Shown here in pieces: positions 46,403 through 59,900 of a stretch of 64,000 nucleotides of DNA. Under the pieces are notes generated by a model. The model made no database searches. It was not told the origin of the DNA and saw nothing but the letters and a program-made list of their open reading frames with translations. Every line of letters starts with the position of its first letter. The first letter of the stretch is position 1. This DNA comes from Paragonimus westermani (lineage: Eukaryota > Platyhelminthes > Trematoda > Plagiorchiida > Troglotrematidae): contig QNGE01001322.1 of assembly GCA_008508345.1 (NCBI GenBank), positions 102,195 through 166,194 on the forward strand, in the 5' to 3' direction. The position numbers were made by a program, and so were the translations under genes.

Positions 46403-48809
46403 TTACAACTTGCTCGAAACGTTGTGTTATTCCCAATCTGTATATCAATGAATTACAGGTTCTTTGGATTGTTCGTTTTGCCTCAGTGTTAAGTTAGTAA
46501 GATTTGAAAAATATCACTTCTACATGTTGTTCCATAATATGTTATTTGGTATGTGAGAGAAAACCATCAGGCGACTAGATAAAATTGTCTTTTGTGCATT
46601 TCATAAATTTGGTTCCACACAAATACGATCAAGCAGTGAGGTGTATTAAAATTTTAGTTTTTAAACGAATTTTTTGATTGTTTTGGTTCATAAATTTCAC
46701 GGGCGCTTTGTTCGTTTAGGCTGTGGCGGTGAAGTTCCTTTGGTATTCATTTACTAAACAAAATAAACTATTCAGGATTAATCAAGAATCATGTAATACA
46801 AGTGTGAATGTGAGAGAGGTTGACAAGGTTATAAAAGTCTCAAAGTTAATACCTTACAGAAGTACATATAACAATTCAGCGCAAAGCACATGTTGGTGGT
46901 CGATGAGGCTGAAACTCTTTGTAAGAAGACAATTTTTCAGTAACTACTTTCGGGAGAATTGAAAGCTCTCATTGTGCAGATAGAAAGATTTTCCCAAAAC
47001 AAGTTTGAGGTTTTTTGCAAGAATAGTGCACTTAGACTTAGGCAAGTAATGGGCGAGATTTAGCTCTAATCAGACAGCTGAAACCATAAGTAACATCTGC
47101 AGCTTGTAATCATCCCTGATCATTTCTAAGGTGCATTTTTTAAGTTGGAAAGAGCATCTTGTGGAAGTGGTAAGACAATTGCGCTGGAAAGTCCTCGAAA
47201 TTATCGTCCTCGAAAAGTGGTGTATATCAACAATTTATACATTTCCACAATATTACTTACTAGTCCGCTGGTCAATCGACCATTATCAAAGTCTAGAAAG
47301 CATCAAACAACAAATCAGTGTTTTAACTCATTTGGCCTATCGTGGATGTCAGCATGAGTTCGCCTAGTGGTGCCACACTCAAATTGCCCCCACATCTCCA
47401 GAGAAGATGTGGTACTTGTGCTGTTAACTGCAAGCGATACCAACTAAGAGAAACAAAACTTATTTAAAAGCAGCAGTGGCGATTTATTCATTTACTGAAA
47501 TATTCGTTAAATAAATTCCTCAGTTTAGAATTAACTGCCAAGTCCGTTGTGCGCCCCAGACAAAAATCAACTTGTATTCTCGACCGTCTGTGAACATTTT
47601 TTGAGTGACAGCAACGCTCATTCCGGTTAATTCAAAAATTTGTCTGCAGTCACCAGGGGTTTGAAAAAACCACCTCCGTCCAGTTTGTGTACAATTTGTG
47701 TACACTGAGTATGGATTTAAAACAGAACGTGATGATTATGTTCCTTCCTGTCCGTAACAAGTCCAAAGTAATTACACCTATTATTGAATGTACTTCGTGG
47801 GCTGAGTGGGTCATTCTCCCTTTGTTAGGGCAGCTCACCTGCAGATAGATGTAATGCAGTGTAACATACCTGGCTTTACATGTGAGCATATTAGGAAAAA
47901 AATCCGCAACATGGACGATGTCCGTTGATATCGTGACGACATTTGAAATTGAACTCCGTCAGTTACAAGTGGTCTTAACGACAAAGGTGGCTGGTATATC
48001 AAATCAAAACTTCGAAATTATTCATCAGCTTTGCTGCTATCTAGATAGCTGTTCACCAAAAATGGAAATTTTGCAACCCCTCACGAAAAGAACTCACCAT
48101 CCCATCCCATCCAATATTAAACAAGAAATTATGGCAACTTAACTGTTCTTCTTTTCCGTTAGTTCTTTATGACACTATTATCCTTGGTTGATGTATGAGG
48201 AGTAATCGTTCCATCTTTGGTGAACCTTTGATTGCTTGCACTGCTTGCCCGCTTTTATGTGTCCTTCGACTCAGAGCATTTCTACCAGCCTCAATTACCT
48301 AATCTGTTTATTAGTTGATGGTAGGTGGGTGAACTCCGTGCTTTTACGACGTAATCGGTAACAGTCTCACAGGGAACCTATCGTGTGGAGATGGGCATGA
48401 AGCAAAGGCAAGATAGTAATCCTTACTGTACTCATGAAATTGGTGTGACCGAAACATAGAGCTGTAAACAAACGGAGATCATGAGCAGAACAAGGATAGA
48501 GAGACGGCTGAACAACGCGCACGACTGTTATAGCACTGGGATGTATGTGGCATTCTCAACATAGTCTCGCACTCGCACACACAACTGTCTACGCATTTTC
48601 CAGGTTGTTTAGGGTTTATGACAAGCTGGACGATTTTGCCGGGGTGTCCACTTTAGTACAGGAGTGAGGTTGTGTTTCAATGGGGAGCTATTCAAGAGAC
48701 CATTACGGAGAGGTGGATGTTGTGGAGAGTTACTAGTGTAACACCATTTTGTCTACCCCAACCAATCATATGGCAACCGTCATACTTTTGCGTAGCCAAA
48801 TCTTGTTGG
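46403..48809. other. Unassigned, no gene recognised
   Basis: A frame at 47,882-48,142 has a faint resemblance to a Gypsy RT/RNase H junction (KMEILQPLTKR), too weak to call. The rest shows no motif. Confidence 0.4.
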
Positions 48810-49045
48810 TCTTATTGTGGCAAGCNNNNNNNNNNNNNNNNNNNNNNNNNNNNNNNNNNNNNNNNNNNNNNNNNNNNNNNNNNNNNNNNNNNNNNNNNNN
48901 NNNNNNNNNNNNNNNNNNNNNNNNNNNNNNNNNNNNNNNNNNNNNNNNNNNNNNNNNNNNNNNNNNNNNNAGGCTGGCTGGAAAGTCTATCTGAATGCGA
49001 ACGCTGCGATCAAATGTGAGTGATGGTCAACTTGAAAATAAACCA
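48810..49045 (+). repeat. Hammerhead-bearing SINE, copy e, ribozyme hidden by a gap
   Basis: TTGTGGCAAGC before the gap resembles the GTGGCAAGG link. After the gap, CTGGCTGGAAAGTCTATCTG, then GAATGCGAACGCTGCGATC and AAATGTGAGTGATGGTCAAC match copy a almost base for base, followed by TTGAAAATA. Judged by its tail, this is the copy most similar to copy a. Confidence 0.75.
48826..48970. other. Assembly gap (145 N) where a hammerhead is expected
   Basis: The N run lies exactly between the head-link motif and the tail of SINE copy e. In copy a that interval is only about 60 nt. Confidence 0.99.
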
Positions 49046-52000
49046 AATCCCCGACTACTCATCGGTAAATCTACATTTCGAAACATTGTTGTTTCCGAAC
49101 AAATATGAAATTTTCAAGATTGTCTCGTTTGATTTAAGTTTAAACAACATTTCGTTCATTCTTTTCAATTGCAAACTCAAGCTTGTGTACAAGTAAATGA
49201 ACGTGTGCCTTCCTACGAGTGAAATTTCACAGTGATCAGTCAACTCTCATCTCTAGAAACGGATCGGTCACAAGCGTGAACAGTGATAAGAAACACGGAT
49301 GCGGATCAGAGAACAGGAAATGATAAAACATTTGGTGTCATGCGGTTCAAGCTTCATGATTCGATTAGTTGGGCGATCTTTAGAGAACAAGATGTACATG
49401 CACTTAACATCAGAGTAGTCACTAGACTTTAAACGGGAAATGGAAAACGAAACCGATCTTGGAATTCTTCAAAGATACACTCAGCAGTAGTGCACCTTAT
49501 AGTTCTAGATTTTTCCTCACAAATGTAATCAGTATCAATATTCGCTAAGAGTTTGGTACTAGGACGTATAGATACTGTAAACCGAGAGACAAAATAACAT
49601 ACACCAAAACCAGTGAACGGCCATAGCACATGAAAATCTGTTGTTTGGTTTGTTTACAAGATCATCTGTATTCTATTTTTATCTCCATCAACTTTTCACG
49701 TTCGATTGTACAAACCAATTCTATCAATATTCCACCTGAGTATTTTTCTGTACGTATTTTTTTTCTCTCCACTCATTCTCATTCGTGTCTCGTCTACCAC
49801 CTTCATAGCTTGCCATGCGCATTGTTTTACGAATAGTAAGTTGCTCACTACTGCAATTTTCTTCATTGGTGTATATAGCAACTTTCTATAGAATAAGTCG
49901 TTGTCTTCGAATGGTTTTTCTTGATTGCTCATCACCATTATTTTGTACGCTTCTAAACCTGTAGAGTTAAGGTGAATCTTACCCGAAGAACACTGATACA
50001 ATTCTGATATCTTAAACCAATGGAGAGATGTGGATCGAAATGGGATTCAAATATATTTTAATGCGATCTCGGGGGGCAACTAGATCATTCATTTATGTAA
50101 ATACAGACCGGTGTTCCATTTAAATTCACAAAACTCTCGGCAGCGAAATACACTGTCTGTTCGAAATTTGCCCTACCAGTGTTCTCGTTCGTTTTTTATT
50201 CCAAAGTTCGGCGCCACTCACAGAGGGCTTCTGTTCGCGTTATCCTTTAACATTGTCCGTATCAGTTGTTTATGTTCTTTTTCCAACAGAACCCCGTTTT
50301 TACAAACTAATTTTTAGCTTGTTTGTCACTCAGTTATTATCCATTTATCTGAAAAAGCTCTGACGCTCGATACTATTGATGTTGTCTATTTACTTACTGT
50401 ACTGGGTTCTTCAACAATACCGTTGTATTATGACCAAGTCTTCTTTTAATATTGCAGGTCTGCGTTTTCGGATCATGCGTTACTTAGCGTCTAGTATGAA
50501 GAGCATTTCGTGTATGTTATTAGGAATATCAAATTGTGCTCGCTATCATTCCGACTCTCTGGAGCAAGATCACGTTCCCCCTTACATGACGGAAGCGGAC
50601 TGCTATATAATAGCTTATTTGAAAATGGAAACAAATCAGTCAAAAACAGAAGATTGCGATTCGACTTTTTTATCGTGCCATCTCGTTACACCCAAGTTTG
50701 CTTCCGTCCGGCACCGGAACGTACTTGCTTATACGGGAGGCTGCCAACTTCAATAAACCAACGGGTTGGCCTTCCAGTAACAAACATAAAGATTCATCAA
50801 AGCATTATTTGTCTCGCAAACAAAAGTCGGCTTCTTGAAACCTAGAACGGACAGTTACTTATCAAGAAGAACCAAATTTAGTTGGATTGCTCTGAAATTA
50901 CGCTCAGCTTCTTTTACCAAACACACTTCTAGTGACGAACAAATAACGAAGAGGAACATTCATTTTTCGAACAGTAAGGAATTGGTGGTGAGCTTTTCAG
51001 CTATGCTGTACAGCGAAAGCCATAAAGTATCCACTGACTTTCGGTATAGCAGAAACTACCACACGCAGATATTCATCCCTAGAGTTCATCTGTCTGTCTG
51101 TCGATTCTCCTGTTCAATAACTCATCGACTGTGCGAGTGGCATATTCGATAGGGCGGATTGAAAGCAAATGTAATTGGTTGTATGGACATTACAACATAA
51201 TAATACAAACTGTCAGATAAGAAAAACTCGTGACCAATTGTCTTGCAGTACGAACATAGCGTTAAATTTCAACAAGTGAAAACTGGAGAGAGGAGTATTG
51301 TTCTGGTTAATGAATTCGCTGAAAAATCTCAAGCTAAAATTTCTAGATAGTTCGCCGAACTTCTCGAAGAACTTAATTTTGTGTTATCAAGAATAGTTGG
51401 CTGAGTTCACAAGATACACATATGTAATTTCAAGTTCGCATAAAGTTTATGACAAACTGGTCACATACTGGGTGAGTGCTGTGCACTGCAAAGCGTTTAT
51501 TAATGTAAGTAACGATTCTCAGCCTAGACATAAACACACGCGGTCGGACTTGGAAAGTCAGTCCGTTTGTGCTAATTCTTGTATCGCCTGGGAGGAGAGA
51601 CTATTTTGCTGTAAGCTTTGATTTCTCCGACAGAACCTGTTAGATATCTTCGAATAACAACTGATCATCTGTGGTCTCAGCTGTCTGTTCATCTCGTAGT
51701 TCACATTTGCAATTGTATCCATGCTTGTCAAGCGGCCACATGGATAAACTAACTAGTTCAGCCTAATCGCTCTTCGATCAAAGATTGATGTGCATGTGTA
51801 CGCTTTTACAAGCATCCACCAGACTAGACTAACTGACCCCATCAAACGATGTACGTTCTCGTGTGTGTACCATGGACTTCAAATTGGTATTGTTGCTCAG
51901 ATGTGCTTAACCTTGTTAGCTGACGCACTCATTTTCAGATGAATGGTATGTTTCACGCGGATGTTCCAGGGGGCCACTCGTGGGGTAGTAGCGAAATGTC

Positions 52001-55000
52001 AACAACGTGGAACACGCGCGATTTTGCTGTTTTACTGAATGTACTAAAAGCCACCCAGTTATTCACACAAATTAAAGGGCAATTAGACCTCAGCTTTGAG
52101 CTGCGTAACAAGAACAAATGATGAGCATGTGATATATTGAAATGTCAGCCTGGGTTAACTCAAAAGTTTTGTTTTGACAATTATCACTGATTCTATAAAC
52201 GGGTTAATTAGAGCTTCGGGTCAGTTCCTCATGTATGAATGTCAGTCCTCGTAATGTTACTTGCACCAGATGACAATGTAACTTTGTGCTCCGTGATGGA
52301 TGTGCACGCGACCTAACACTTAAATGAACCAGATGGTACAATAATCACACATGATGAGTCCAATAAAAACAAGCTGGTACTGTCTATGAATGGCTGACGG
52401 ATAGCTTATCAATCACATGCGATGAGCAAAATAGTTGTAGGATCGTCTGTCTCTTCTGCATATGAGCTGGTCGGCAATAGGCCTTGGACGTTCACATTAT
52501 ATAGGAATGCATGAAGACGGAAAATATGTTTAATTAACAGACTTTGCTAGCTAAGGACAAATGGACGTGAATGGGGAAAAAAGCTAAAGTGAATATGTAA
52601 CAAATTTGTGCTCACGTCAACTGGAAAAATCGAGTTTCAAAGTTAAAAAGTTGTATGAAGATCCATGTTTTGCGTGATTTTTTGAGAGAATTAAATTGTT
52701 TTCTTCATCAGACACGTGGGGGCTTCAATAGTAATTGTTGGTTATTCTTCTGAAGGAGCGGTTTACAGATTACTTTCGTTCGCAAACTTCCTCCACTTGC
52801 CTACACTGTTTATGAGAATGCCGTACAGAATCTCAATGAGGTGTATAAAGAGACTGTTTGGTCGCCAATCCAAATTGGACATGGTGTTATAGGGAAAACA
52901 CGGTTTTAACAAACGGCACACATTTATTGCTGTGTTATCTTGTGTTTCCGTGCGCTAAAATGCATCTAGGATGTTGACTGGTGCTTATCACACGACACTG
53001 TCATTCTGGTAGTTCTCCAACTCGAAAGCCCTACTCAGAACAGCCAAGTGAGGTATAAAAAATCCAGTTTATCCACCAGTCGTCGTGACGTTTCATCAGA
53101 ACAGCAAGACGCCCCTGGATGAAATTTTTGTCAATAGATTTGATATCTCCACAACGATCATACAAAATCGTATAATGTTCCATTCTCTTCAAACGTGACT
53201 TGGTTAACAGTGACAGCCATATCATCATTTTTAAATCATTTCTACATTGGAATCAGTTTGTTCGCTATTATGATCTTTACAGTAAGGTACAATCTAAAAG
53301 TCTTCTTTATCTGGAAACTACTTACCTCCTAAGGTTGTTCCTCCTAAAGGTGGTTTTAAGTAACAAGCAGTTCATGACTGCTGCAATGAGCTGGCAAAAG
53401 TCAACAGTGGTTCCAAAAATTCATAGGGATTTGTGCACAGTTATTCTCACTGAACACCGGCAAGTTAAACCCATGAACCATGAGTAAAGTTTAGGGTTGT
53501 AGGCAGTCACAGAATTCCCGTCCAGACACCTATCCGTTAGCCTACGGAATGGAGGTCATCCGGGTTCTGCAGAGGGTTGATACAGTGATTGCCAACAGTC
53601 ATTCGCGGATTGCATGTTTGAGGTCTCAGCATGTGTGGCGTTGAGAAACCCCAACAAGGTCCGAGTGTTTGTCTACCCATCTTCTGGTAACCGCCATGAT
53701 GATCGGCTTGGGAATTCCTTCTTTTGACAGTTGTGACAGCATCAGCCAGTAATTTGTGATCTTGTTTGCTTAACAGATTAGTTTCTGGTTTCCTTGTATT
53801 AACCACACTGTTAAAACAACTGGCCATTGAAACCTAAAATATTTTCAACCGTTTGTACATCTAATATCACTGCAAGCCAAAGCTGTTTGTTTCTCTTCTT
53901 ATGTCATGCATCACGTGAATGTACCAGTAACTCGGGATACTGAGTATAGATCAGCGTATACGGTTTAGACACGAGCAAACCAGGAAGAAAATCATAAAAG
54001 TATTGATTAACGATCAAGCTCAACTTACTAAATGAAGGTACCTAAGGACGATATCACATTGAGGTCGTTAAAACCTGGTCACACGCGGCAACCAAGTTTG
54101 TTCCTGTTGATCTCAACGCCCCCTTACATTAATCTTTCGTTGCGTTTATATTTCAGAAGTGTCCTGCATTTTTGCAGAGTCATACAAGAAATTGAGTTTC
54201 TTAGTCAGAAAACCTGCTATCATTAAGTGAACCCACTTCCGGTAACGCGACCTTATCAGATGCAGAGCGTGAACTTTATGTCACTTTTCGTCAACTTTTT
54301 AAACACATTCAGGGACACATTTAAAAGAACTTGATAAACAAAACGGAATTAATAAATCAAGCGTAGCTGTGAAAGGTTTGGAGCGAACTGCATTGAATCC
54401 TTTTTGGCAAGCATGTATCTAGGACGCTGTTGTTGTGAGCAATAAGCTTGACCGGCACTTTTGTTTTACTGACCAGAGCAGCACATCAAAAAGTTGGAGA
54501 CCACATTCAAACGAATATTTGGTAAAATTTGGTTGCAAACGCAGCCATAATTTGACGTGCTAGTTTATTCAAGTTCTCGCAAAATGTGTAGTCAGCTAGC
54601 CATGTTTTGTTTAAACCATACTGATGCAGCAAAGAATATATCTTCAGTGTTTAAGAGTAACTTGGTTTTGGAGGAACACACATGGTAAAAGCATGTCCTT
54701 GTGGTGCCTCCGTATTTTGTACAGAGGATCTTCATATTAGCCCTATTCAAAAGGGTTTACTAATATGTGCTTTACTGATTCTTTCTGCGCTCGTAGCGAA
54801 ATGGCGTCCATACAGAAGCTCCATTTAATAGCATAAAGCAAACTTTGAATCGCCAAACTAAAAAGCGTTTGACTTGTCTAACTTTAAAATATCTAGGTGC
54901 CTTCATCCATGTTGTCAAAACAGACAAAAGTGCATCACGAGGTGTTCCAATTTCATGTTATCGTTACTGATATAAAATCAGCGGAGTTTGTCTAAACTAA

Positions 55001-55849
55001 GTCTGACAATAATAATTGCACAAAACAGACTAGTTTCAAGCTTTTGCAGGCTGATGGAGCAGTCACTTTCGTATCAAACTGATTCACTCGCCAGTGTTTT
55101 ATTCACCCATAACACTTAGATTTCTAAGTTCGTTGCGTTTATTACTGAGCGTTTCGGGTGGTAATTGTTTAATAACCTCTAAAACTATTTGCCTGGCTAG
55201 TTATATATTAAGGAGAGTAAATCTGGGTTCATCATTTCTCACAAGTCGTTTTTGAACATTGTATCTACTAACCTCTAAAGAATACACTCCGTCGTATGCT
55301 GATTCACACAAACATCTGTCCTAATGATGCAGACGTCAAGATAGCTGCACATGACTGAGTACATTGCGTGGGAGACAGATTGACCGGTTGAGCGTACACT
55401 ACTGTTATGACGTGTCAGCCACTTGGTGTCTAGCAGAATGCACAATTGGACAATTGGTCAGATTCTTTACAATCGCTTTCCAAAGCCGGCCGAACAATAC
55501 TCTTCAGCTGTGTTTTCAGAATTTTATTCAGTTTGTTAGATTCGGTAGATACCCATGAATTTTTCTAGGTAATCGTTGTCCACCAGCGTCTTTATAATAA
55601 GCTCCCGTGCTTTCCTCAGTCAATTGGCTGCACACGTGTTTCTGGTCTTGCAAAATAAGATCCACACTAATCCTTGTTTGTAGACACCCGGTGCGGAGCT
55701 ACTGAGTTGCACGCAATGTTCACTTCACGTAGATTTCCGATGTATGCCGATAAGAATGTCTACGAAAAGCTACCAATTGCTAACCTCTACCTCATTAGGT
55801 ACGTTGAATTGTAGGCCAACTGAGCGTAATTCCTAAAGAAACAAAGCAA
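49046..55849. other. Large unassigned stretch with one open-frame-dense segment
   Basis: 50,376-51,152 is unusually open. One frame runs 126 codons (50,376-50,756) and resumes for 105 (50,835-51,152), and a second frame runs 111 codons (50,510-50,845). A plausible splice acceptor (TCTTTTAATATTGCAG) ends at about 50,458. I recognise no product in these frames or in 53,537-53,827 (minus). The rest is AT-rich with short frames. Confidence 0.4.
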
Positions 55850-56160
55850 AGAATACTTATTATTAAGGGTTAAAATTAAAATGTCATCCATAGAATGTTT
55901 CAATAAATGGACAAGAAGAATTACAGCACGAAATCGCCGTTTTCTAATAAAATATCCATTAACATGGGATCAACCGAAGTACCCATAACTGTACCGTCAA
56001 ATTGGCCTTACTTCAGTCGTTTGAATTCAGACGGGTGGTTTTCTGTTCAAAATCAAATGAGGTCCTCAAGAACTTCTAATATATCACACTGACCTACAAT
56101 CTGGCTGGAAATATAATCGTACAAAAAATCAACGGACTTACGCAGCGGCGCAAAGCCAGT
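55850..56160 (-). pseudogene. Penelope-like element E: central RT fragment
   Basis: The minus-strand translation shows FAPLRKSVDFLYDYI (about 56,155-56,110), matching the 'TNxPLRETVDFLxDYI' block of PLE-A. FDGTVMGTSVDPMLMDILLE (about 56,020-55,960) stands in place of the QxDGVAMGSPLGPxLAD block. MDDILILTLNNKYSLL (about 55,890-55,840) has M-D-D in place of the catalytic Y-V-D-D. The order and spacing are right for a PLE RT palm. Stops and a frameshift separate the blocks, and no endonuclease is seen downstream. Confidence 0.65.
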
Positions 56161-56774
56161 GGAATGTTTGTACTGCATGCCCACTAATTGTTTATCGGTT
56201 TGAAAGGTCTTTGAACATAATTGGGTACTAACAATTCACAGATAACTTTAAGCTTACGATACATCGAATTGTTGATGATTAAAACAAGCCGCAATGGTGC
56301 ATTTATTTTGTGAGATTTTCACCAACCATTCTTCGTTGCTGCTGCTGCTTGTTCTTTTGGTATCTGTGTCATTTTTCGGAAATATATCCATATCCTCTTG
56401 CAGCTGTCAAATTCTTATACATTGATCTTCACATGAAAAGTTGCTACCAAGATTAGTTTCAATCTTGAATTCCTATAACTCAGAACCTGTGACGTTGGTC
56501 ACAATACCAATTCCTTCATAATGCAACAGTATTGGTATGTTAAGAACTGAAACTACGTTGATTGGTTTGCTCGCTTGTTTTTCATTTGCCTGATTTACTA
56601 AAAATGGGTTGGTTTTACGTTTGTGACTAACCGAAATATATCGAAAGATTAACAGATCGCAGTACGTGTGTAACCTATCCGTATCACTCTGGTTTAAGTA
56701 AGCTGGGCTATGGACTTTAAATTCAAACACAATTATATCACTAGTGAGTAGTGTGGCAGCTTTATGATGTTAGA
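56161..56774. other. Unassigned
   Basis: It may contain further decayed PLE-E 5' sequence, but I cannot align it. A short GCTGCTGCT run lies near 56,338. Confidence 0.4.
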
Positions 56775-56970
56775 TGAGACCCAACTGTGAAAAGTCAGGG
56801 CTTCAGCTGGATTCAAACCAGCGACAGACACAGCATGCCTCAGCGCGGTAAGCGCTCTACCAGCTGGGCTACGAAGCCCTAACAGGAGCTCGGAAATTTC
56901 ACATTTGGACTCTGTTACCCACCCGTCCCACTGTCTCATATGGAATCCACCAAATGATTCAGGGGATCGA
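56775..56970 (-). repeat. SINE-B (tRNA-derived), best preserved copy
   Basis: On the minus strand the head (TTTGGTGGATTCCATATGAG, then GGGTAACAGAGTCCAAATGT) leads into a tRNA-like body at 56,879-56,798. GGGCTTC pairs with GAAGCCC as a seven-pair acceptor-like stem. TAGCCCAGCTGGTAGAGC is a classic A-box/D-arm. GCTGG-TTTGAAT-CCAGC is a perfect T-arm and B box. The tail has CAGTTGGGTCTC. The anticodon arm is not canonical and an extra base follows the T-arm, so this is a SINE and not a working tRNA gene. Confidence 0.8.
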
Positions 56971-59900
56971 CTGCCCTGGCAATTATATCATACAAACGTT
57001 GTTTACAATTTTGCTCAGATCAGTTCGAGTCTAATATAATGATTGCGTTAACAGATTTTTCAATAATCTCGAGTGAGGTGCATATTTTTGGTCAATAGTT
57101 CTCTGACAACTATCTTAACCAAATGAGATTTAGTCTATAAATACAGCGCTTTTAAATGTTAAAAATACTCAACAAAATTATTAGAATCTATGAGAGGACA
57201 ATACTATATGTGCATGATAGTTACCGGGATTGCCAACGGTTCTGATCCGTCAAATAAGTCAACTTTCTTCTAACTAAAGTTGTGAACTGTTTGTCTGAAA
57301 CGGAAATGAAAAACTATCTCGAATGAAGTTACAAATGCTTTGCAAAAACCAACGCACACTCTCATAAGCACACAAGCGGTCCCTTGGTTCCTGGGAACTA
57401 AAAGCTGTCCGTAGTGGTAATTGTGTGTGTGTATTTGTTTCATCAGAATAAGATTGTGCGAAGCTAGTTCACTGGGGCATTGCGAACGAATAGTACAAAA
57501 CTGCACTCAAAGACACAAACATGAACAGTCACAACCGCCAGTGAAAACTACATTATTTTATTAAATTGTCTTCCACACTCATTTTCAGCCGCCTGTTTTG
57601 CACTGAAACAGTAGCACACACTGAGGATAGCATAGTTCGTGTGTGGCAGTTAGTTGCCACGGTAACAGTTGAACACAACTTTTTCTGAATGTCTGGTATG
57701 CGTCAGATAGAGACGTAATTATATACAGTCTAAAATGTTCTACTTACCAGTTGGTTCTCCCCATGTGCATGCTCACCCGGATGCCAATGAGATGAGGGTT
57801 ATAGCTTTTCATGAAGTACTTCTGCTAATCGAATGATAGACGGAGACGAACAGGTGGAAGTGACAAGCAAAGACAATATGCCAGTCGAGTTGGTGCAACC
57901 GGTGGAGAACTACTCATGTACCGATGTTAAAATGCCAGGAAACGGAAAGAAAACATGCGGCTCGACTAGCAACATTAAACGCTAAGGCTTACCAGACACA
58001 TTTATTTACTAGTCAGAATGGACAACGTATTTCACAATATTCTCAGCGTATTTTCTTTGACAGTTAACAGTAAAAGGCCGGACTTTATATGTTAGAATTG
58101 AAATATCAGGAATATTACATTCTTGTTAACAACAGGTGTAAAGATCAAAAACCCACCGGAAGTAAAACCTGGCTGCTAAAAAAACGGATTTTTTATGTTT
58201 ATTGATGTAAAGATCTAGGAATAAGTTGAATATGGTCTTGCCAACAAAAGAAAACTTATTTTGAGAAAGAACTCACTTACTTATCCTAATCTGTACTCAG
58301 CACACTGATACAATAACAAGTAGTAATTAATTTGCTAGCATTTGAAAATCACGTGATTTTGATTCCCACTGTAGCCGAAAACGCCTGGATCTCGCCTAAA
58401 TGTGAATCCAGTGGATAGCAGAAGTCTGCTTTTAATTAAATGAATAAAAAATTTCCAATTTATTCATGCCTGATAAGTTTATTTTGTATATCTTCTTTGA
58501 ATCCTCCTGCGCAGCATAATGTCTGTTCCCAATAAGCAATTGTTACAAAATTCTTATACGCTACGACATAAGATATCAAACCATTGATTCAAGCGCTTGG
58601 CCGCTGCAACGAAGGCTAATGAACCTTGAAGAAGCTGAAAGATTATCATGGAAAAAACGTGGCACTCTGATTGTTGAGAGTAACGGTGATAATATGAGCT
58701 CATATCGACATTTTAGATATTCGGTTGTTTACCCACCTTTGTATTTAGAGCGTGAATTTTTGCAAACTAATTGCGGACACCGATAAACAGCAGAACACAC
58801 ACAGCATTACCTTCGGTAACTCGATTGCCTGTGTGATACAATCCGTCGTGTCATCAACCTGCCTAATTCCAACATAGGTATCACGACTAGAGGTGTTCAA
58901 AAAAGTCTCACGTGCACACTCTATAGTTTTGTGTAACACACTAGCCCGGATACCATTTACTGGTATACGGTAAACCTCTTGAGGAAGTAAAATTTATTGG
59001 CATCTTGTATCCACATTATTTTCGAAAGATAACCGTCCGTTTTTCTTGAAATTTCCTCCCCTTTCGTAACAAGAGATCTTCCTTTCAGTCGATTTTAATT
59101 CGGCCAGAGACATGCGGCCGATCTCACTAACCCATGAAGTATGTAAGTAATGCTCAGATGGTTACTTTTGCTTCAGTCGTATGCTGGTGGCTGAACATTG
59201 CCTTCACTGATGACAGGACCAGCAGGTGATCGTGGAATTGTCCGTTATGAAAAATTTCCGCTCGTAGGATTTTGGCAAGAAAAATACACCTTTCAAGATT
59301 TATCAATATATGCAATGACCTACTGTGATAAATGGATTGATCGATCAAAGACATAAACGGGATGACTGAATAAACTTATCGTTTCAATGATTTTGCAAGA
59401 GCATACAATATGTTATGAGCAAACAAAAGCAGGAAACTTTCCCAAACTCTCATCTAAAGTAACGAAAACAGTGAAAATCGGTGGTAAATCAATGGTCATG
59501 AGTGAGCGGAATCCGTTTCAACGTGCACTGCATGGATTGAAGGCATAGGTGTAAGTCAAAAGGTTCTGAATTACGCTTTAAATCCAACAATTTGGAGTCC
59601 AAAAGAGACAGTAAGTAATATCGACTGTTATTTTGGGGGTACGGCTGAAAACGAACAGTCATTATATAAAATAGGACCGATTAAGCTCCATCACAGCCTT
59701 GATATTCAATGAGGTAAGAGTACACTGGACCATACGTTGACAGACATAACAGAATCGCGTATGGACTCAGGGGATTTTACTTAGCAAACTAAGATACAGT
59801 CCAAGAGCTCATCGTAAAATGCCCAAAATCCGGTTAGCAAGTAACCGAACGCTTGTTTGAGAGCTCACACATGTTTTTAATGGTAACCGGAAAGAACGTT

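Noticed and set aside
47145..47200. SCGSGKT, a P-loop-like string near a possible GTAAG splice donor
   Set aside because: Surrounding residues do not continue as any NTPase, and the same bases are open in another frame; judged chance.
47882..48142. Possible Gypsy RT/RNase H junction (KMEILQPLTKR)
   Set aside because: The resemblance covers about 20 residues only, with no FLG-x-xxYYRRF block before it or RNase H after it.
56798..56879. Functional tRNA gene
   Set aside because: The anticodon arm does not fold, an extra base follows the T-arm, and head and tail recur with other copies, so it is a SINE.
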